Source of the DNA: Rhodospirillaceae bacterium
Lineage (GTDB): Bacteria > Pseudomonadota > Alphaproteobacteria > MPNO01 > UBA2964
DNA: 22,764 nucleotides
Assembly (NCBI GenBank): GCA_002724505.1
Contig: PBOV01000149.1
Location: 1 to 22,764 of the forward strand
Direction: 5' to 3'
In this document: piece by piece, positions 15,357 through 22,764 of the stretch
Position numbering within the stretch: position 1 is the stretch's first letter
Layout of the letters: every line of letters begins with the position of its first letter
Notes under the pieces: generated by a model
The model's database searches: none
Told to the model about the DNA's origin: nothing
Seen by the model: only the letters and a program-made list of their open reading frames with translations
Translations under genes and position numbers: made by a program

Positions 15357-16007
15357 ATGCTGCAGACTATCTATCTTGATCAAGATTACGGCCGAACGCC
15401 TCAACAAAATCGAAGCCGCCAGACTCTTACGCGAATTGTACAGGCGGCAGAGGCGCTGTTCGCCGAACGAGGCTATGACGGCACCACCGTCAATCAGATT
15501 GTTAACAAGGCGCGCTGCTCAGTCGGCGGCTTCTATGCTCGTTTCAAGGACAAGGAAAGCCTATTTCTCCATATCCACGATCGACAATGCGACTTGCTAA
15601 TTAAACGCGTTAATTTTCTTGGCGACTTAGTACGAGCAGAAAATGCTTCTCTGGAGACGGTTGTCCGACAAAGTGTACGAACACTCTTTCTCTTCGCGGG
15701 CCAAAGACGCGAACTGACAAGGATGTTTATACAACGGAGTGGTGTCGATGGAGAATTCCATGCCCGCTACGCCAGAACTTGGGGAAGAGTTAGAGATCGA
15801 CTGCGTCCCATCATGCTCGCGCGCAAAAACGAGATCCAGACCGGTACAGACCCGATACGAGCAATCGATTTTACGCTGCAGCTGATGCATAGTCTGTGGG
15901 CAAATGACGTACTACATCACAAAATGAAAGATATAACCGGCCAGGAAACAGGTGAGGCATTAATTAACGATCTGACAAACACCTGTCTTGCATGGCTTGG
16001 TCTATAA
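15357..16007 (+). CDS. TetR/AcrR-family transcriptional regulator
   Basis: This 216-residue repressor-type protein has an N-terminal TetR DNA-binding domain: IVQAAEALFAERGYDGTTVNQI (about 27-48) with the recognition region through GGFYARFKDKESLF (about 57-70). The C-terminal ligand domain (about 80-216) is not recognisable. The start chosen is the ATG 13 bases after the LLM stop; a GTG at 15315, overlapping the LLM gene, would add 14 residues that do not look like TetR sequence. Neither has a strong ribosome site. As the last gene of the hydrolase-LLM operon, it probably senses the operon's substrate and acts at the palindromes near 13158-13209 (inference). Confidence 0.9.
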   Translation: MLQTIYLDQDYGRTPQQNRSRQTLTRIVQAAEALFAERGYDGTTVNQIVNKARCSVGGFYARFKDKESLFLHIHDRQCDLLIKRVNFLGDLVRAENASLETVVRQSVRTLFLFAGQRRELTRMFIQRSGVDGEFHARYARTWGRVRDRLRPIMLARKNEIQTGTDPIRAIDFTLQLMHSLWANDVLHHKMKDITGQETGEALINDLTNTCLAWLGL

Positions 16008-16164
16008 TGCAGCCTATCCCAACAAAACAAAATTTAATTACCCCGACGCTTCTATAGAAAAATGTTTGATTGCATTAATAGAGGAGACAATAGGGTCGAA
16101 GAATTTATTCTTTACTAGCGTTATATTTTTTCCTAAATCGTTAATTCGTGGCAAATAAATCTAA

Positions 16165-17094
16165 TCACGAAAAACCAACTATCTCATCTATTTTTTCTAA
16201 ATCCTCCTCGGTCATATCCCACGAGGCGCCGGCTGCATTCTTCGCCAACTGCTCGTAGCGGGTTGCACCAGCTATGACACTTGCGGTCTCTTCTTGAGAA
16301 ATAAGCCATGAAATCGCCAAAGTGAGAAGGTCATAGCCGCGGGAGTTAGCAAAATCTTTTAATGTTTCAAGCTGGTCATAATTGGCGCTGCCCAGCCGGT
16401 CATCACCCGCAAGGCGGCTACCTTCAGGGGCTTTTTTTCCGCGTATATATTTGCCGGTGAGTAAACCCATCTCCAGCGGGTAATAAGGCAAAACCCCAAT
16501 TGCATTTTTCTTACAAATTGGTACTAGTTCCTCCTCAATCCCGCGCTGCAAAACATTCCATTTATTTTGTGCTGTGACGAATCCCTGGTAACCTGCGTTC
16601 GCGGCAACCCCAATTGCTTTTGTCAATTGATCGCCAGAAAAATTGGAACAGCCAAACAACCTAATTTTACCCTCATCCCTGAGATCGTTGAATGTGCCCA
16701 GCGTTTCCTCAATCGGTGTTGTTGGGTCGGGGCGGTGGATTTGGTACAAATCAATACAGTCTGTATTTAGCTTTTGTAAGCTAAGGTCAATTGCGATTTT
16801 GATATTTTCACTTGACCCCCGTCCCTTGCCATCAACATGTAGCATGTTATAGCCCACCTTGGTGGCAAGAGTGACTCGATCCTGGCGTCCCTTCAGCGCA
16901 TTGCCGATATATTCTTCTGACAAACCATTTCCATAGCCCTCGGCTGTATCAAAGAAGGTGATTCCAGCGTCAAGAGCGCCGTTGATGACGCTTGTCGTTG
17001 CCTCTTGGTCGATACGCCGGCCAAAGGCATTACAGCCAAGGCCAACGACTGTTATCTCAAAGCCGTCATCACCGCCAATGCGTCGTGTTTTCAT
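16165..17094 (-). CDS. Aldo/keto reductase
   Basis: This 309-residue NAD(P)H-dependent oxidoreductase has the (beta/alpha)8 barrel of the AKR superfamily. The catalytic tetrad is D49 (FFDTAEGYG), Y54, K79 (LATKVGY) and H120 (YQIHRPDP). GCSNFSGDQL near residue 150 and SVIAGATRYEQL near 275 form the cofactor side. Length and order are typical of the YajO/PdxI-like or AKR11-13 types. The ATG has no strong ribosome site. The decayed TauD fragment lies just upstream on the same strand, and the gene is convergent with the TetR operon. Substrate unknown. Confidence 0.92.
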   Translation of the reverse strand: MKTRRIGGDDGFEITVVGLGCNAFGRRIDQEATTSVINGALDAGITFFDTAEGYGNGLSEEYIGNALKGRQDRVTLATKVGYNMLHVDGKGRGSSENIKIAIDLSLQKLNTDCIDLYQIHRPDPTTPIEETLGTFNDLRDEGKIRLFGCSNFSGDQLTKAIGVAANAGYQGFVTAQNKWNVLQRGIEEELVPICKKNAIGVLPYYPLEMGLLTGKYIRGKKAPEGSRLAGDDRLGSANYDQLETLKDFANSRGYDLLTLAISWLISQEETASVIAGATRYEQLAKNAAGASWDMTEEDLEKIDEIVGFS

Positions 17095-17119
17095 GGCTAT
17101 TACCCCGTCAACTGTTCAG

Positions 17120-17409
17120 CTTAATTCTAACACTTAGAAGGCATAGGAACACCTTGGGTTGATAAATTAGCGAATATCCTGGCCAATTCGGTTTTCTCTA
17201 TTTGCATTTTTCTGGAACGGCGCACAGTGAAAAGACAATGAAGGAAAAGCTATTATAATATTATAAATCCAAGCCTGTTTGATTGAACTGACTACCTCGC
17301 TGCCCAGCTCTTTGCTCAGGTCCACGCCAGTTATTGCTACGCCAAGCACATCGGAAATGGGTGTCACCTTTATCAAAATTTGATGCTTATCCCCAGCCAG
17401 AGCGAACAT
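17120..17409 (-). pseudogene. TauD/TfdA dioxygenase remnant, N-terminal part
   Basis: From the ATG at 17409 the frame reads IKVTPISDVLGVAITGVDLS followed by a KQAW helix. This is the usual N-terminus of Fe(II)/2-oxoglutarate dioxygenases of the TauD/TfdA family (V-P-L-G-ITGVDLS...A-W). After residue 54 or so the likeness stops and the frame ends at 17167. In another frame the stretch ELARIFANLSTQGVPMP resembles the next family segment (FARxFGxL...), pointing to a frameshift, and then the sequence ends at the aldo/keto reductase gene. About 220 residues including the HxD iron motif are missing. It is thus a decayed, non-functional gene. Boundaries are approximate. Confidence 0.6.
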
Positions 17410-17411
17410 GT

Positions 17412-17446
17412 CATACCTAATTATTAGGATAATCATATTAGGTATG
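17412..17446. promoter_or_regulatory. Nested inverted repeats, candidate operator
   Basis: CATACCTAAT (17412-17421) and ATTAGGTATG (17437-17446) are perfect 10-bp arms. Inside, CCTAATTATTAGG (17416-17428) is itself a palindrome, so the half-site ATTAGG occurs three times (one inverted, two direct, 14 bases apart). It sits between the TauD remnant and the MFS gene, 60 bases before the MFS start. It may be a regulator site left from the original dioxygenase-transporter pair. Confidence 0.5.
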
Positions 17447-17506
17447 GTAGGCAAACCAATCGCATACGTTTATAGACAAATTGCGAGCATCCCAAGGCTA
17501 TAAAAA

Positions 17507-18790
17507 GTGAAATCAGTGTCTACATCCGACAGTCCAAATTTATCCTTCCGGGCCGAATTTACAGCATATGCAACAGCTTTTATCAGCATCGGCATCCTGC
17601 CGATGGTCCAGCTAATTGTTCCCCTCTGGTGCCTGATCAGCCTCGGTATGTCTGCAACAATGATTGGTGTCGCAGCAGGGGCTCGTTCTTTACTAGCTGC
17701 CATATTCTCTATTCATAGCGGCGCTGTTCTAGATAGGCTCGGCGTGCGCCGAGTTATGATCTGGTGTACAATCGCAAGCGTAGTTCTCACCCTTATATAT
17801 CCACTAGTTCCACTCATAAGCTCTATAATTTTAATTCAGCTTATCCTGATCGTTATCCTTCAGTTGGTAACTGGCTTTATGCATACTATCGGATGGATCG
17901 GCTGCCAAACCCAGATCGGCCAGCTAACTAAGGGGTCGCCCAAATATATGGGGAGATTTACCTCTGTCTCTAACTTCGCAAACTTTTTTAGCCCGCCTCT
18001 TGCTGGGTGGGCATGGGATATTGGACAGGCAACACCCGTTGGCGGTGCCTGGTCAGCGTTTGGTATTATAGCCGCGTGCAATATTGCGCTGTGGATATCA
18101 GCCTCTCTAATGCCTGTTCCTGCGGCTGTGACCATACCCAAGGAACGGCCAAGAATACGCGACCTTTGGCCCTCCTTCCTCGACTATAAAGAAGCATTTC
18201 GGTTATTTCTTATTCCATCAGTAGCTTTCGTCGTGATGGCGTCTTTATTCATGAATGGCCTAATCCAGGTCCGTATGAATTTTATGTCAATATATATGGA
18301 GTCTATTGGTTATGAAGGTCGTATAATCGGATTTTTAACTGGTTTTGCCTATTTGATAGCTGGCCTAACGGCACTTCCAACCGAACGGGCTAAGAAATAC
18401 CTAGCGCCCCATTGGATTGTCGTGGTTATGATCTTGTTATCAGCCGTTGGTAACGCCATGGTGCCAGTTTTTGAAGGGATCCCGGGATTAACGTTGAGTA
18501 CTATAATTTTTGGCGCTGGTGTCGGACTTGGGATGGCCTATATTCTAATGCTACTTTCGCGAAGCGTCCCAGTAAGTCAGTTTGGCCTCAGCGTTGGTCT
18601 TCGTACAACTGGTAATCGCCTGGGCGCTACTATTGTACCCCCTATCGCGGGTCTTGCGATCGATTTAGCGGGAAATAATATCGGTATGGGTTTTTATGTT
18701 ATGTCAATCCTCTTCACCGCTGGAGCTATTGGATTGATCTATCTAGCCATTCGTTCTACCAATATTCAGGAAAATTTTTCAAAAGAATGA
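17507..18790 (+). CDS. MFS transporter
   Basis: This 427-residue inner-membrane protein has about twelve hydrophobic segments. The conserved motif A between helices 2 and 3 appears as GAVLDRLGVRRVM (about 71-83). Length and pattern are standard for the major facilitator superfamily; the substrate is unknown, with drug- or metabolite-efflux types as likely as uptake. The start is GTG with AAGGC eight bases upstream. It is divergent from the TauD remnant, across a palindromic element. The sulfhydrylase gene follows after 71 bases, so co-transcription is possible. Confidence 0.9.
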   Translation: MKSVSTSDSPNLSFRAEFTAYATAFISIGILPMVQLIVPLWCLISLGMSATMIGVAAGARSLLAAIFSIHSGAVLDRLGVRRVMIWCTIASVVLTLIYPLVPLISSIILIQLILIVILQLVTGFMHTIGWIGCQTQIGQLTKGSPKYMGRFTSVSNFANFFSPPLAGWAWDIGQATPVGGAWSAFGIIAACNIALWISASLMPVPAAVTIPKERPRIRDLWPSFLDYKEAFRLFLIPSVAFVVMASLFMNGLIQVRMNFMSIYMESIGYEGRIIGFLTGFAYLIAGLTALPTERAKKYLAPHWIVVVMILLSAVGNAMVPVFEGIPGLTLSTIIFGAGVGLGMAYILMLLSRSVPVSQFGLSVGLRTTGNRLGATIVPPIAGLAIDLAGNNIGMGFYVMSILFTAGAIGLIYLAIRSTNIQENFSKE

Positions 18791-18861
18791 ATTGGGCCTG
18801 ACGCGTATTTCATGAATAATGTCTCACAAAAATTAAAGTTTCTAAAAAATTGGAGGACTAG

Positions 18862-20151
18862 ATGACCGATAGCAAAAACCCTGAGACCATTGCACTTCAT
18901 GCTGGATGGCGAAAAGACGAGACGACTAATTCTGTTGCTGTTCCCATTTATCAGACAACCTCCTATCAGTTTGATAGCCCGGATCATGCCGCTAAACTTT
19001 TTGGTTTGCAGGAATTTGGTAATATTTATACCCGGATTATGAATCCAACCAACGACGTGCTGGAGAAACGCATTACCGCTCTCGAGGGCGGCGCCGCCGG
19101 ATTAGCATTGAGTTCCGGCCAGGCCGCAGAGTTCATTGCTATTACAAATATTGCCCATGCAGGTGATAATATAGTCAGCTCTACCGACCTTTACGGCGGC
19201 ACATGGAACCTACTGAAGAATACACTTGCCACAATGGGGATTGAGTGTCGGTTCGTCGACCCTTCCAATCCTGAAGAGTTTCGTGCTGCCACTGACGACA
19301 AAACACGCTGCTACTTTGCGGAAACTCTACCGAACCCTAAACTGGAGGTTTTTCCTATTGCCGAAGTTGCTGCTATTGGTCGCGAACTTGGCGTGCCCCT
19401 AATCATAGACAATACAGCGGCACCAATTCTCTGTCGTCCATTCGACCACGGCGCAGCTATCGTTTTACACTCAACGACTAAGTTTATTGGTGGGCATGGT
19501 ACCTCTATAGGTGGCGTTATTATAGACGGCGGTAATTTTGATTGGGAAGCTCATCCAGAACGGTTCCCAATGTTAAATAAGCCTGATCCAAGCTACCACG
19601 GTGCGGTTTGGGTAGAGGCTGTTAAGCCCATTGGTCCAGTCGCATACATCATCAAAGCGCGCGTTACGCAATTGAGGGATATTGGCGCGGCAATGAGCCC
19701 AGCCAACGCCTTCCAGTTTATTCAGGGGATGGAAACTTTGCCATTACGTATGGAACGACATTGCGAAAATGCTCGAAAGGTCGCCGAATATCTCTCAGAA
19801 CATAGCAAAGTTACTAAAGTTATATTCCCCGGTGTGATGAAGGGGGAACCTCGTGCCCGGGCCGATCGTTATCTAAAGGGTGGTTATGGCTCACTTCTTG
19901 GATTCGAGGTTGCCAGCGGCGCAGAGGGAGGTAAAAAATTTATTGAAGCGCTAAAGTTGTTTTATCATGTCGCCAATATCGGTGATGCTAGAAGCCTCGC
20001 AATTCATCCTGCAACGACAACGCATTCACAGCTAGTAGCTGAGGAGCAGTTGGCTTCGGGTGTTACGGAAGGCTATATCCGGCTATCGGTCGGTATCGAG
20101 CATATCGACGATATTCTAGCTGATTTAGCTCAGGCGCTAAACGCGTCCTAA
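18862..20151 (+). CDS. metY: O-acetylhomoserine sulfhydrylase (PLP enzyme)
   Basis: This 429-residue enzyme of the Cys/Met-metabolism PLP family converts O-acetylhomoserine and sulfide to homocysteine. The PLP lysine is K207 in STTKFIGGHG (204-213). SSGQAAEF (84-91), YGGTWNLL (111-118), ETLPNPKLEV (154-163) and the long C-terminal insert typical of O-acetylhomoserine aminocarboxypropyltransferases (about 430 residues, longer than MetB/MetC at about 390) support MetY over cystathionine synthase. A GGAGG ribosome site precedes the ATG. No SAM riboswitch was recognised in the 71-base leader. hemB follows after 23 bases, probably in the same transcript. The substrate could be O-succinyl- instead of O-acetylhomoserine. 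Confidence 0.9.
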   Translation: MTDSKNPETIALHAGWRKDETTNSVAVPIYQTTSYQFDSPDHAAKLFGLQEFGNIYTRIMNPTNDVLEKRITALEGGAAGLALSSGQAAEFIAITNIAHAGDNIVSSTDLYGGTWNLLKNTLATMGIECRFVDPSNPEEFRAATDDKTRCYFAETLPNPKLEVFPIAEVAAIGRELGVPLIIDNTAAPILCRPFDHGAAIVLHSTTKFIGGHGTSIGGVIIDGGNFDWEAHPERFPMLNKPDPSYHGAVWVEAVKPIGPVAYIIKARVTQLRDIGAAMSPANAFQFIQGMETLPLRMERHCENARKVAEYLSEHSKVTKVIFPGVMKGEPRARADRYLKGGYGSLLGFEVASGAEGGKKFIEALKLFYHVANIGDARSLAIHPATTTHSQLVAEEQLASGVTEGYIRLSVGIEHIDDILADLAQALNAS

Positions 20152-20174
20152 TAGAATTATAAGTTAGGCAAAAA

Positions 20175-21170
20175 ATGCCAAAACCCCGATTTCCAACAAC
20201 ACGAATGCGGCGTAACCGCTATGACGAATGGACACGCCGCCTTGTTGCAGAGAGCCAGCTAACAGCGAACGACCTTATCTGGCCGGTGTTTGTGCATAAT
20301 GGTCATGAGCCAAAGATCGATATTCCAAGCCTGCCTGGTGTTTCACGCCTTTCTATTAGCCAGCTCGTCACAGAGGTGGGGAGGGCAAAATCTTTTGGCA
20401 TTCCCCTTGTCGCTGTATTCCCTGTTATAGACCCCGTTCTCAAAACAGATGAAGCCGAAGAGGCCTATAACGCAGATAATTTAATCTGCCGTGCTGTGGC
20501 TGCAATAAAAGAAACCCATCAAGGAATTGGTGTCATGTGCGACGTCGCACTCGACCCCTTTACCAGCCACGGTCATGACGGGCTGTTACGGGACGGTTAT
20601 ATCGTGAATGATGACACCCTCGAAGTTCTTTGCAAGCAGGCTATCGTACAAGCGAGGTCGGGCTGCGATGTTATCGCCCCAAGCGACATGATGGATGGAC
20701 GAGTAGGCGCAATTCGGGCCGCCCTTGATGCTGAGGGTTTTGAGAATATCCGTATAATGTCTTACGCAGCTAAATACGCCTCCGGTCTTTATAGTCCCTT
20801 TCGCGATGCTGTTGGGTCAGCGTCTAACCTCAACGGTGCTAGCAAAAATACCTACCAGATGGATCCGGCCAACTCCGATGAGGCTTTACGCGAAGCTGCC
20901 CTGGATATTGAAGAAGGTGCTGACATGCTGATGGTCAAGCCAGGCCTGTTTTATCTTGATATTCTTCAGCGTATAAAGAAAAAATTTGCAATGCCGACCT
21001 TTGCTTATCAGGTTAGCGGAGAATACGCGATGCTTAAGCTTGCAAGCCAGCAAGGTCTAGTTGATGGAGAACAGGTATTGAGAGAAGCGTTGCTTTCTTT
21101 TAAGCGCGCAGGAGCTAATGGCATTCTCACCTACGCAGCGTTAGATGCGGCAGAGAAACTGGCGGGTTAA
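20175..21170 (+). CDS. hemB: Delta-aminolevulinic acid dehydratase (porphobilinogen synthase)
   Basis: This 331-residue enzyme joins two aminolevulinate molecules into porphobilinogen in heme, siroheme and cobalamin synthesis. Both Schiff-base lysines are visible: K200 (SYAAKYAS) and K255 (LMVKPG). The metal site reads DVALDPFTSHGHDG (123-136) without the cysteines of zinc enzymes, as in the Mg-dependent alphaproteobacterial type. The length is normal. It starts 23 bases after metY and ends before a convergent flavin-reductase gene. Identification is secure. Confidence 0.97.
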   Translation: MPKPRFPTTRMRRNRYDEWTRRLVAESQLTANDLIWPVFVHNGHEPKIDIPSLPGVSRLSISQLVTEVGRAKSFGIPLVAVFPVIDPVLKTDEAEEAYNADNLICRAVAAIKETHQGIGVMCDVALDPFTSHGHDGLLRDGYIVNDDTLEVLCKQAIVQARSGCDVIAPSDMMDGRVGAIRAALDAEGFENIRIMSYAAKYASGLYSPFRDAVGSASNLNGASKNTYQMDPANSDEALREAALDIEEGADMLMVKPGLFYLDILQRIKKKFAMPTFAYQVSGEYAMLKLASQQGLVDGEQVLREALLSFKRAGANGILTYAALDAAEKLAG

Positions 21171-21226
21171 CCTGGTGCTATTCACCAAAGAGTTTCATAC
21201 CCTCTGAGGCTAATCATCGTGTCTCG

Positions 21227-21709
21227 TTAAAAAGAAATTTCCTTGTAACCGCCGCGATAGTAGAGGATGGGTTTGGTATCCTCATTGGCCGCCGTCATCC
21301 GCTCGACTTCCCCAATGACAATAACATGATCACCGCCATCAATAATTGAGTCCCCGCGACACTCGAGATTAGCCAGACAGCCGGGTATAATTGGCACTCC
21401 ACTATCCCAAGTATCGAAATTGAATCCCTGCCACTTGTCAGGACCACTTTTGGCAAAGCGATTGGAAACATCAATTTGGTCAACTGCTAAAATATTTATA
21501 GCAAAAGCTTTCCCAACAGCAAATGAGTCGAAGCTCGCGACCTTGCGATCCAGACAGAACAAAATCATCGCTGGTTCGAGAGACACCGATGTAAAGGAAT
21601 TTGCGGTTAAACCAATCGGCGCACCGTCCACATCGAGAGTTGTAATAACTGTAATTCCAGTTGCAAAACAGCCGACAGTATTCCGGAATTCCCGTGGATC
21701 AATTGTCAT
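21227..21709 (-). CDS. Flavin reductase-like split-barrel protein
   Basis: This 160-residue FMN-binding split-barrel protein is like HpaC and related flavin reductases, which deliver FMNH2 or FADH2 to two-component oxygenases. Typical segments are FRNTVGCFATGITVIT (about 8-23), GLTANSFTSVSLEP (33-46), and a GGDHVIVIGEV segment near the C-terminus. The length is normal (about 160-170). GAGGG lies upstream of the ATG. It is followed upstream on the same strand by the thioesterase gene, 80 bases away, so both may be co-transcribed. It could partner the LLM oxygenase at 14180-15343; this is inference. Confidence 0.92.
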   Translation of the reverse strand: MTIDPREFRNTVGCFATGITVITTLDVDGAPIGLTANSFTSVSLEPAMILFCLDRKVASFDSFAVGKAFAINILAVDQIDVSNRFAKSGPDKWQGFNFDTWDSGVPIIPGCLANLECRGDSIIDGGDHVIVIGEVERMTAANEDTKPILYYRGGYKEISF

Positions 21710-21789
21710 TTAGGGCCCTCACCCGTCAACCATCTCATTATGGTAATCATGGCGTGACGTGATGGAGTTGTCAAAAACATGCCATTTCC

Positions 21790-22212
21790 TTACTTATTCA
21801 GGGGCGCCGTATAGTAGAGGCCGCGGCCACTAGCAACTAGCTTCTTATCGCCATCAAAGACCTCTGCTTCAGCCGTCGAGAATGTGCCGCCGATTCGGAT
21901 AATTCTGCCAACAGCCCGGAGATCACCGGGCGATGCAGCGCGGTGATAATCGACTCGCATATCAACCGTCGGCGCCGGCGCGCCAAGCTTGGCGGCAATC
22001 ATAAAGTCAGCCGCGACATCAACCAATGCTCCAAGAATTCCGCCATGAGTAACTCTTGCCTTCGGATTGGATATCATTTCCTCACGCCAACTCATCTTGA
22101 TTTCTATCTTTTCTTCATCAAGGTCAATAATTTCGAGACCCATCCAGTCGTTGAAGTGGTTGGCGATCAAGCGCACCTGTAATTCCTTAACGGTTTTTAC
22201 GTTGGCAGCCAT
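21790..22212 (-). CDS. PaaI-family hotdog thioesterase
   Basis: This 140-residue hotdog-fold protein hydrolyses acyl- or aryl-CoA thioesters in its family. The active-site segment is THGGILGALVDVAADF, with H56-G57-G58 and D65. A further conserved stretch, VDYHRAASPGDL, follows. The start is the ATG at 22212 because AGGAG (22220-22224) lies seven bases upstream; a longer frame back to 22269 adds 19 residues rich in Arg without family likeness. The flavin reductase gene follows downstream after 80 bases on the same strand. It is divergent from bpt. The acyl-CoA substrate is unknown. Confidence 0.9.
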   Translation of the reverse strand: MAANVKTVKELQVRLIANHFNDWMGLEIIDLDEEKIEIKMSWREEMISNPKARVTHGGILGALVDVAADFMIAAKLGAPAPTVDMRVDYHRAASPGDLRAVGRIIRIGGTFSTAEAEVFDGDKKLVASGRGLYYTAPLNK

Positions 22213-22219
22213 GCATTTT

Positions 22220-22224
22220 CTCCT
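22220..22224 (-). promoter_or_regulatory. Ribosome binding site that sets the thioesterase start
   Basis: AGGAG on the minus strand lies seven bases before the ATG at 22212. This supports a 140-residue product and argues against the longer upstream start at 22269. Confidence 0.75.
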
Positions 22225-22393
22225 GATTATATTAGCGATTAACCTGTCGTGCCGTCTCCTTTCCGTCAAGAGCTACATCTAAAATTGATAGTCGAATTCT
22301 ACGGAGTTACCGAGAGGAAAAAATTTTGCTCGCTTGACGTATATTTATAGAGATTTATGCTGAAACTTTGAAATTGTGGTTAAGTAGAACTTA

Positions 22394-22764
22394 ATGAATC
22401 GGCCCGTAGAACTCCGCCAGCACCGTTTTTTTATGGGAACGCGAGCTTTACCCTGCCCATATATTCCAGGCCGCATAGAACGCAAGGTTGTCACAGATCT
22501 GTCGAATCCGGACGCCCTGGAGCTGTATGATAATCTCGCGCGTGCTGGATTTAGGCGGAGCCATAGTCTTGCCTACCGCCCCGCTTGTCCTGCATGTACC
22601 GCCTGTATTCCCGTTCGAATAAGAGTAGAAGATTTTCATTGGTCACGTTCATTTCGAAGGTTAATCAAACGGAATGAATATCTAACCATCCGCGACATGG
22701 CAGCGCACGCAACGATTGAACAATATCATCTATTTACACGCTACCAAAGATGCCGCCATTCAGA
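22394..22764 (+). CDS. bpt: Aspartate/glutamate leucyltransferase, partial
   Basis: The frame is open from the ATG to the window edge (123 codons) and encodes the N-terminal half of a Bpt protein, which transfers Leu from Leu-tRNA to proteins with N-terminal Asp or Glu and so marks them for ClpS/ClpAP degradation. Seen are CPYIPGRIERK (21-31), GFRRSHSLAYRPAC (52-65) with the Cys cluster C65, C68, C71, and the IPVRI strand with SRSFRR. The family length is about 240-250, so about half is missing at the right edge. The ribosome site is weak. It is divergent from the thioesterase gene across 181 bases. Confidence 0.93.
   Translation, partial: MNRPVELRQHRFFMGTRALPCPYIPGRIERKVVTDLSNPDALELYDNLARAGFRRSHSLAYRPACPACTACIPVRIRVEDFHWSRSFRRLIKRNEYLTIRDMAAHATIEQYHLFTRYQRCRHS

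Noticed and set aside
18791..18861. Possible SAM riboswitch before the sulfhydrylase gene
   Set aside because: The 71-base leader shows no SAM-II-like pairing or conserved core; only a good GGAGG site is seen.
22213..22269. Longer N-terminus for the PaaI-type thioesterase
   Set aside because: The extra 19 residues lack family likeness, and the AGGAG site is placed for the ATG at 22212.

Overview
The window looks like chromosome of a free-living alphaproteobacterium, probably a Rhodospirillales-type marine lineage. This rests on the first 140 bases, which are the 5' end of a 16S rRNA gene on the minus strand with an alphaproteobacterial-style leader. It also rests on gene content: an orphan TctC/Bug receptor, several luciferase-like (LLM) oxygenases, a cysteine-free HemB metal site and a Bpt leucyltransferase. 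The lineage call below class level is inference. Base composition is moderate (visually a little under 50% GC) and fairly even, and no insertion sequence, phage gene, CRISPR array or tRNA was seen.

Layout. 1-420: start of an rRNA operon on the minus strand, with boxA-like site and a near-consensus promoter. 671-1555 (minus): EamA/DMT exporter. 1763-4476 (plus): a bicupin gene and an EutA-type reactivase gene, 2 bases apart. 4582-5889: Bug receptor with an unusual basic C-terminal domain, then a clear terminator. 6105-7067: DapA-superfamily lyase with a non-standard active site. 7224-7970: exported protein made of three Cys-paired repeats. 7998-9089 (minus): RutA/SfnG-like LLM gene interrupted by one in-frame TAG. 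9164-9790 (minus): beta-carbonic anhydrase. 10022-10429: HIT protein. 10570-11766: thiolase. 11971-13092 (minus): a second bicupin, paralogous to the first. 13379-16007: alpha/beta hydrolase, LLM oxygenase and TetR regulator in one operon, divergent from bicupin 2. 16165-17094 (minus): aldo/keto reductase. About 17120-17409 (minus): decayed N-terminal piece of a TauD/TfdA dioxygenase. 17507-18790: MFS transporter. 18862-20151: O-acetylhomoserine sulfhydrylase. 20175-21170: hemB. 21227-21709 (minus): flavin reductase. 21790-22212 (minus): PaaI-type thioesterase. 22394 to the end: bpt, cut by the window edge.

How it fits together. Housekeeping genes (16S, hemB, bpt, sulfhydrylase) are mixed with what looks like small-molecule catabolism: uptake (Bug receptor, MFS), oxygenation (two LLM enzymes, flavin reductase, a lost dioxygenase, two bicupins), C-C or ester cleavage (hydrolase, DapA-like lyase) and CoA chemistry (thiolase, thioesterase). 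No pathway can be named from the sequence. The points most worth following are the bicupin-EutA pair with no EutBC lyase in the window, the three-repeat Cys protein, the basic tail on the Bug receptor, the amber codon at a conserved Trp of an LLM enzyme, and two sets of palindromes in divergent promoter regions.
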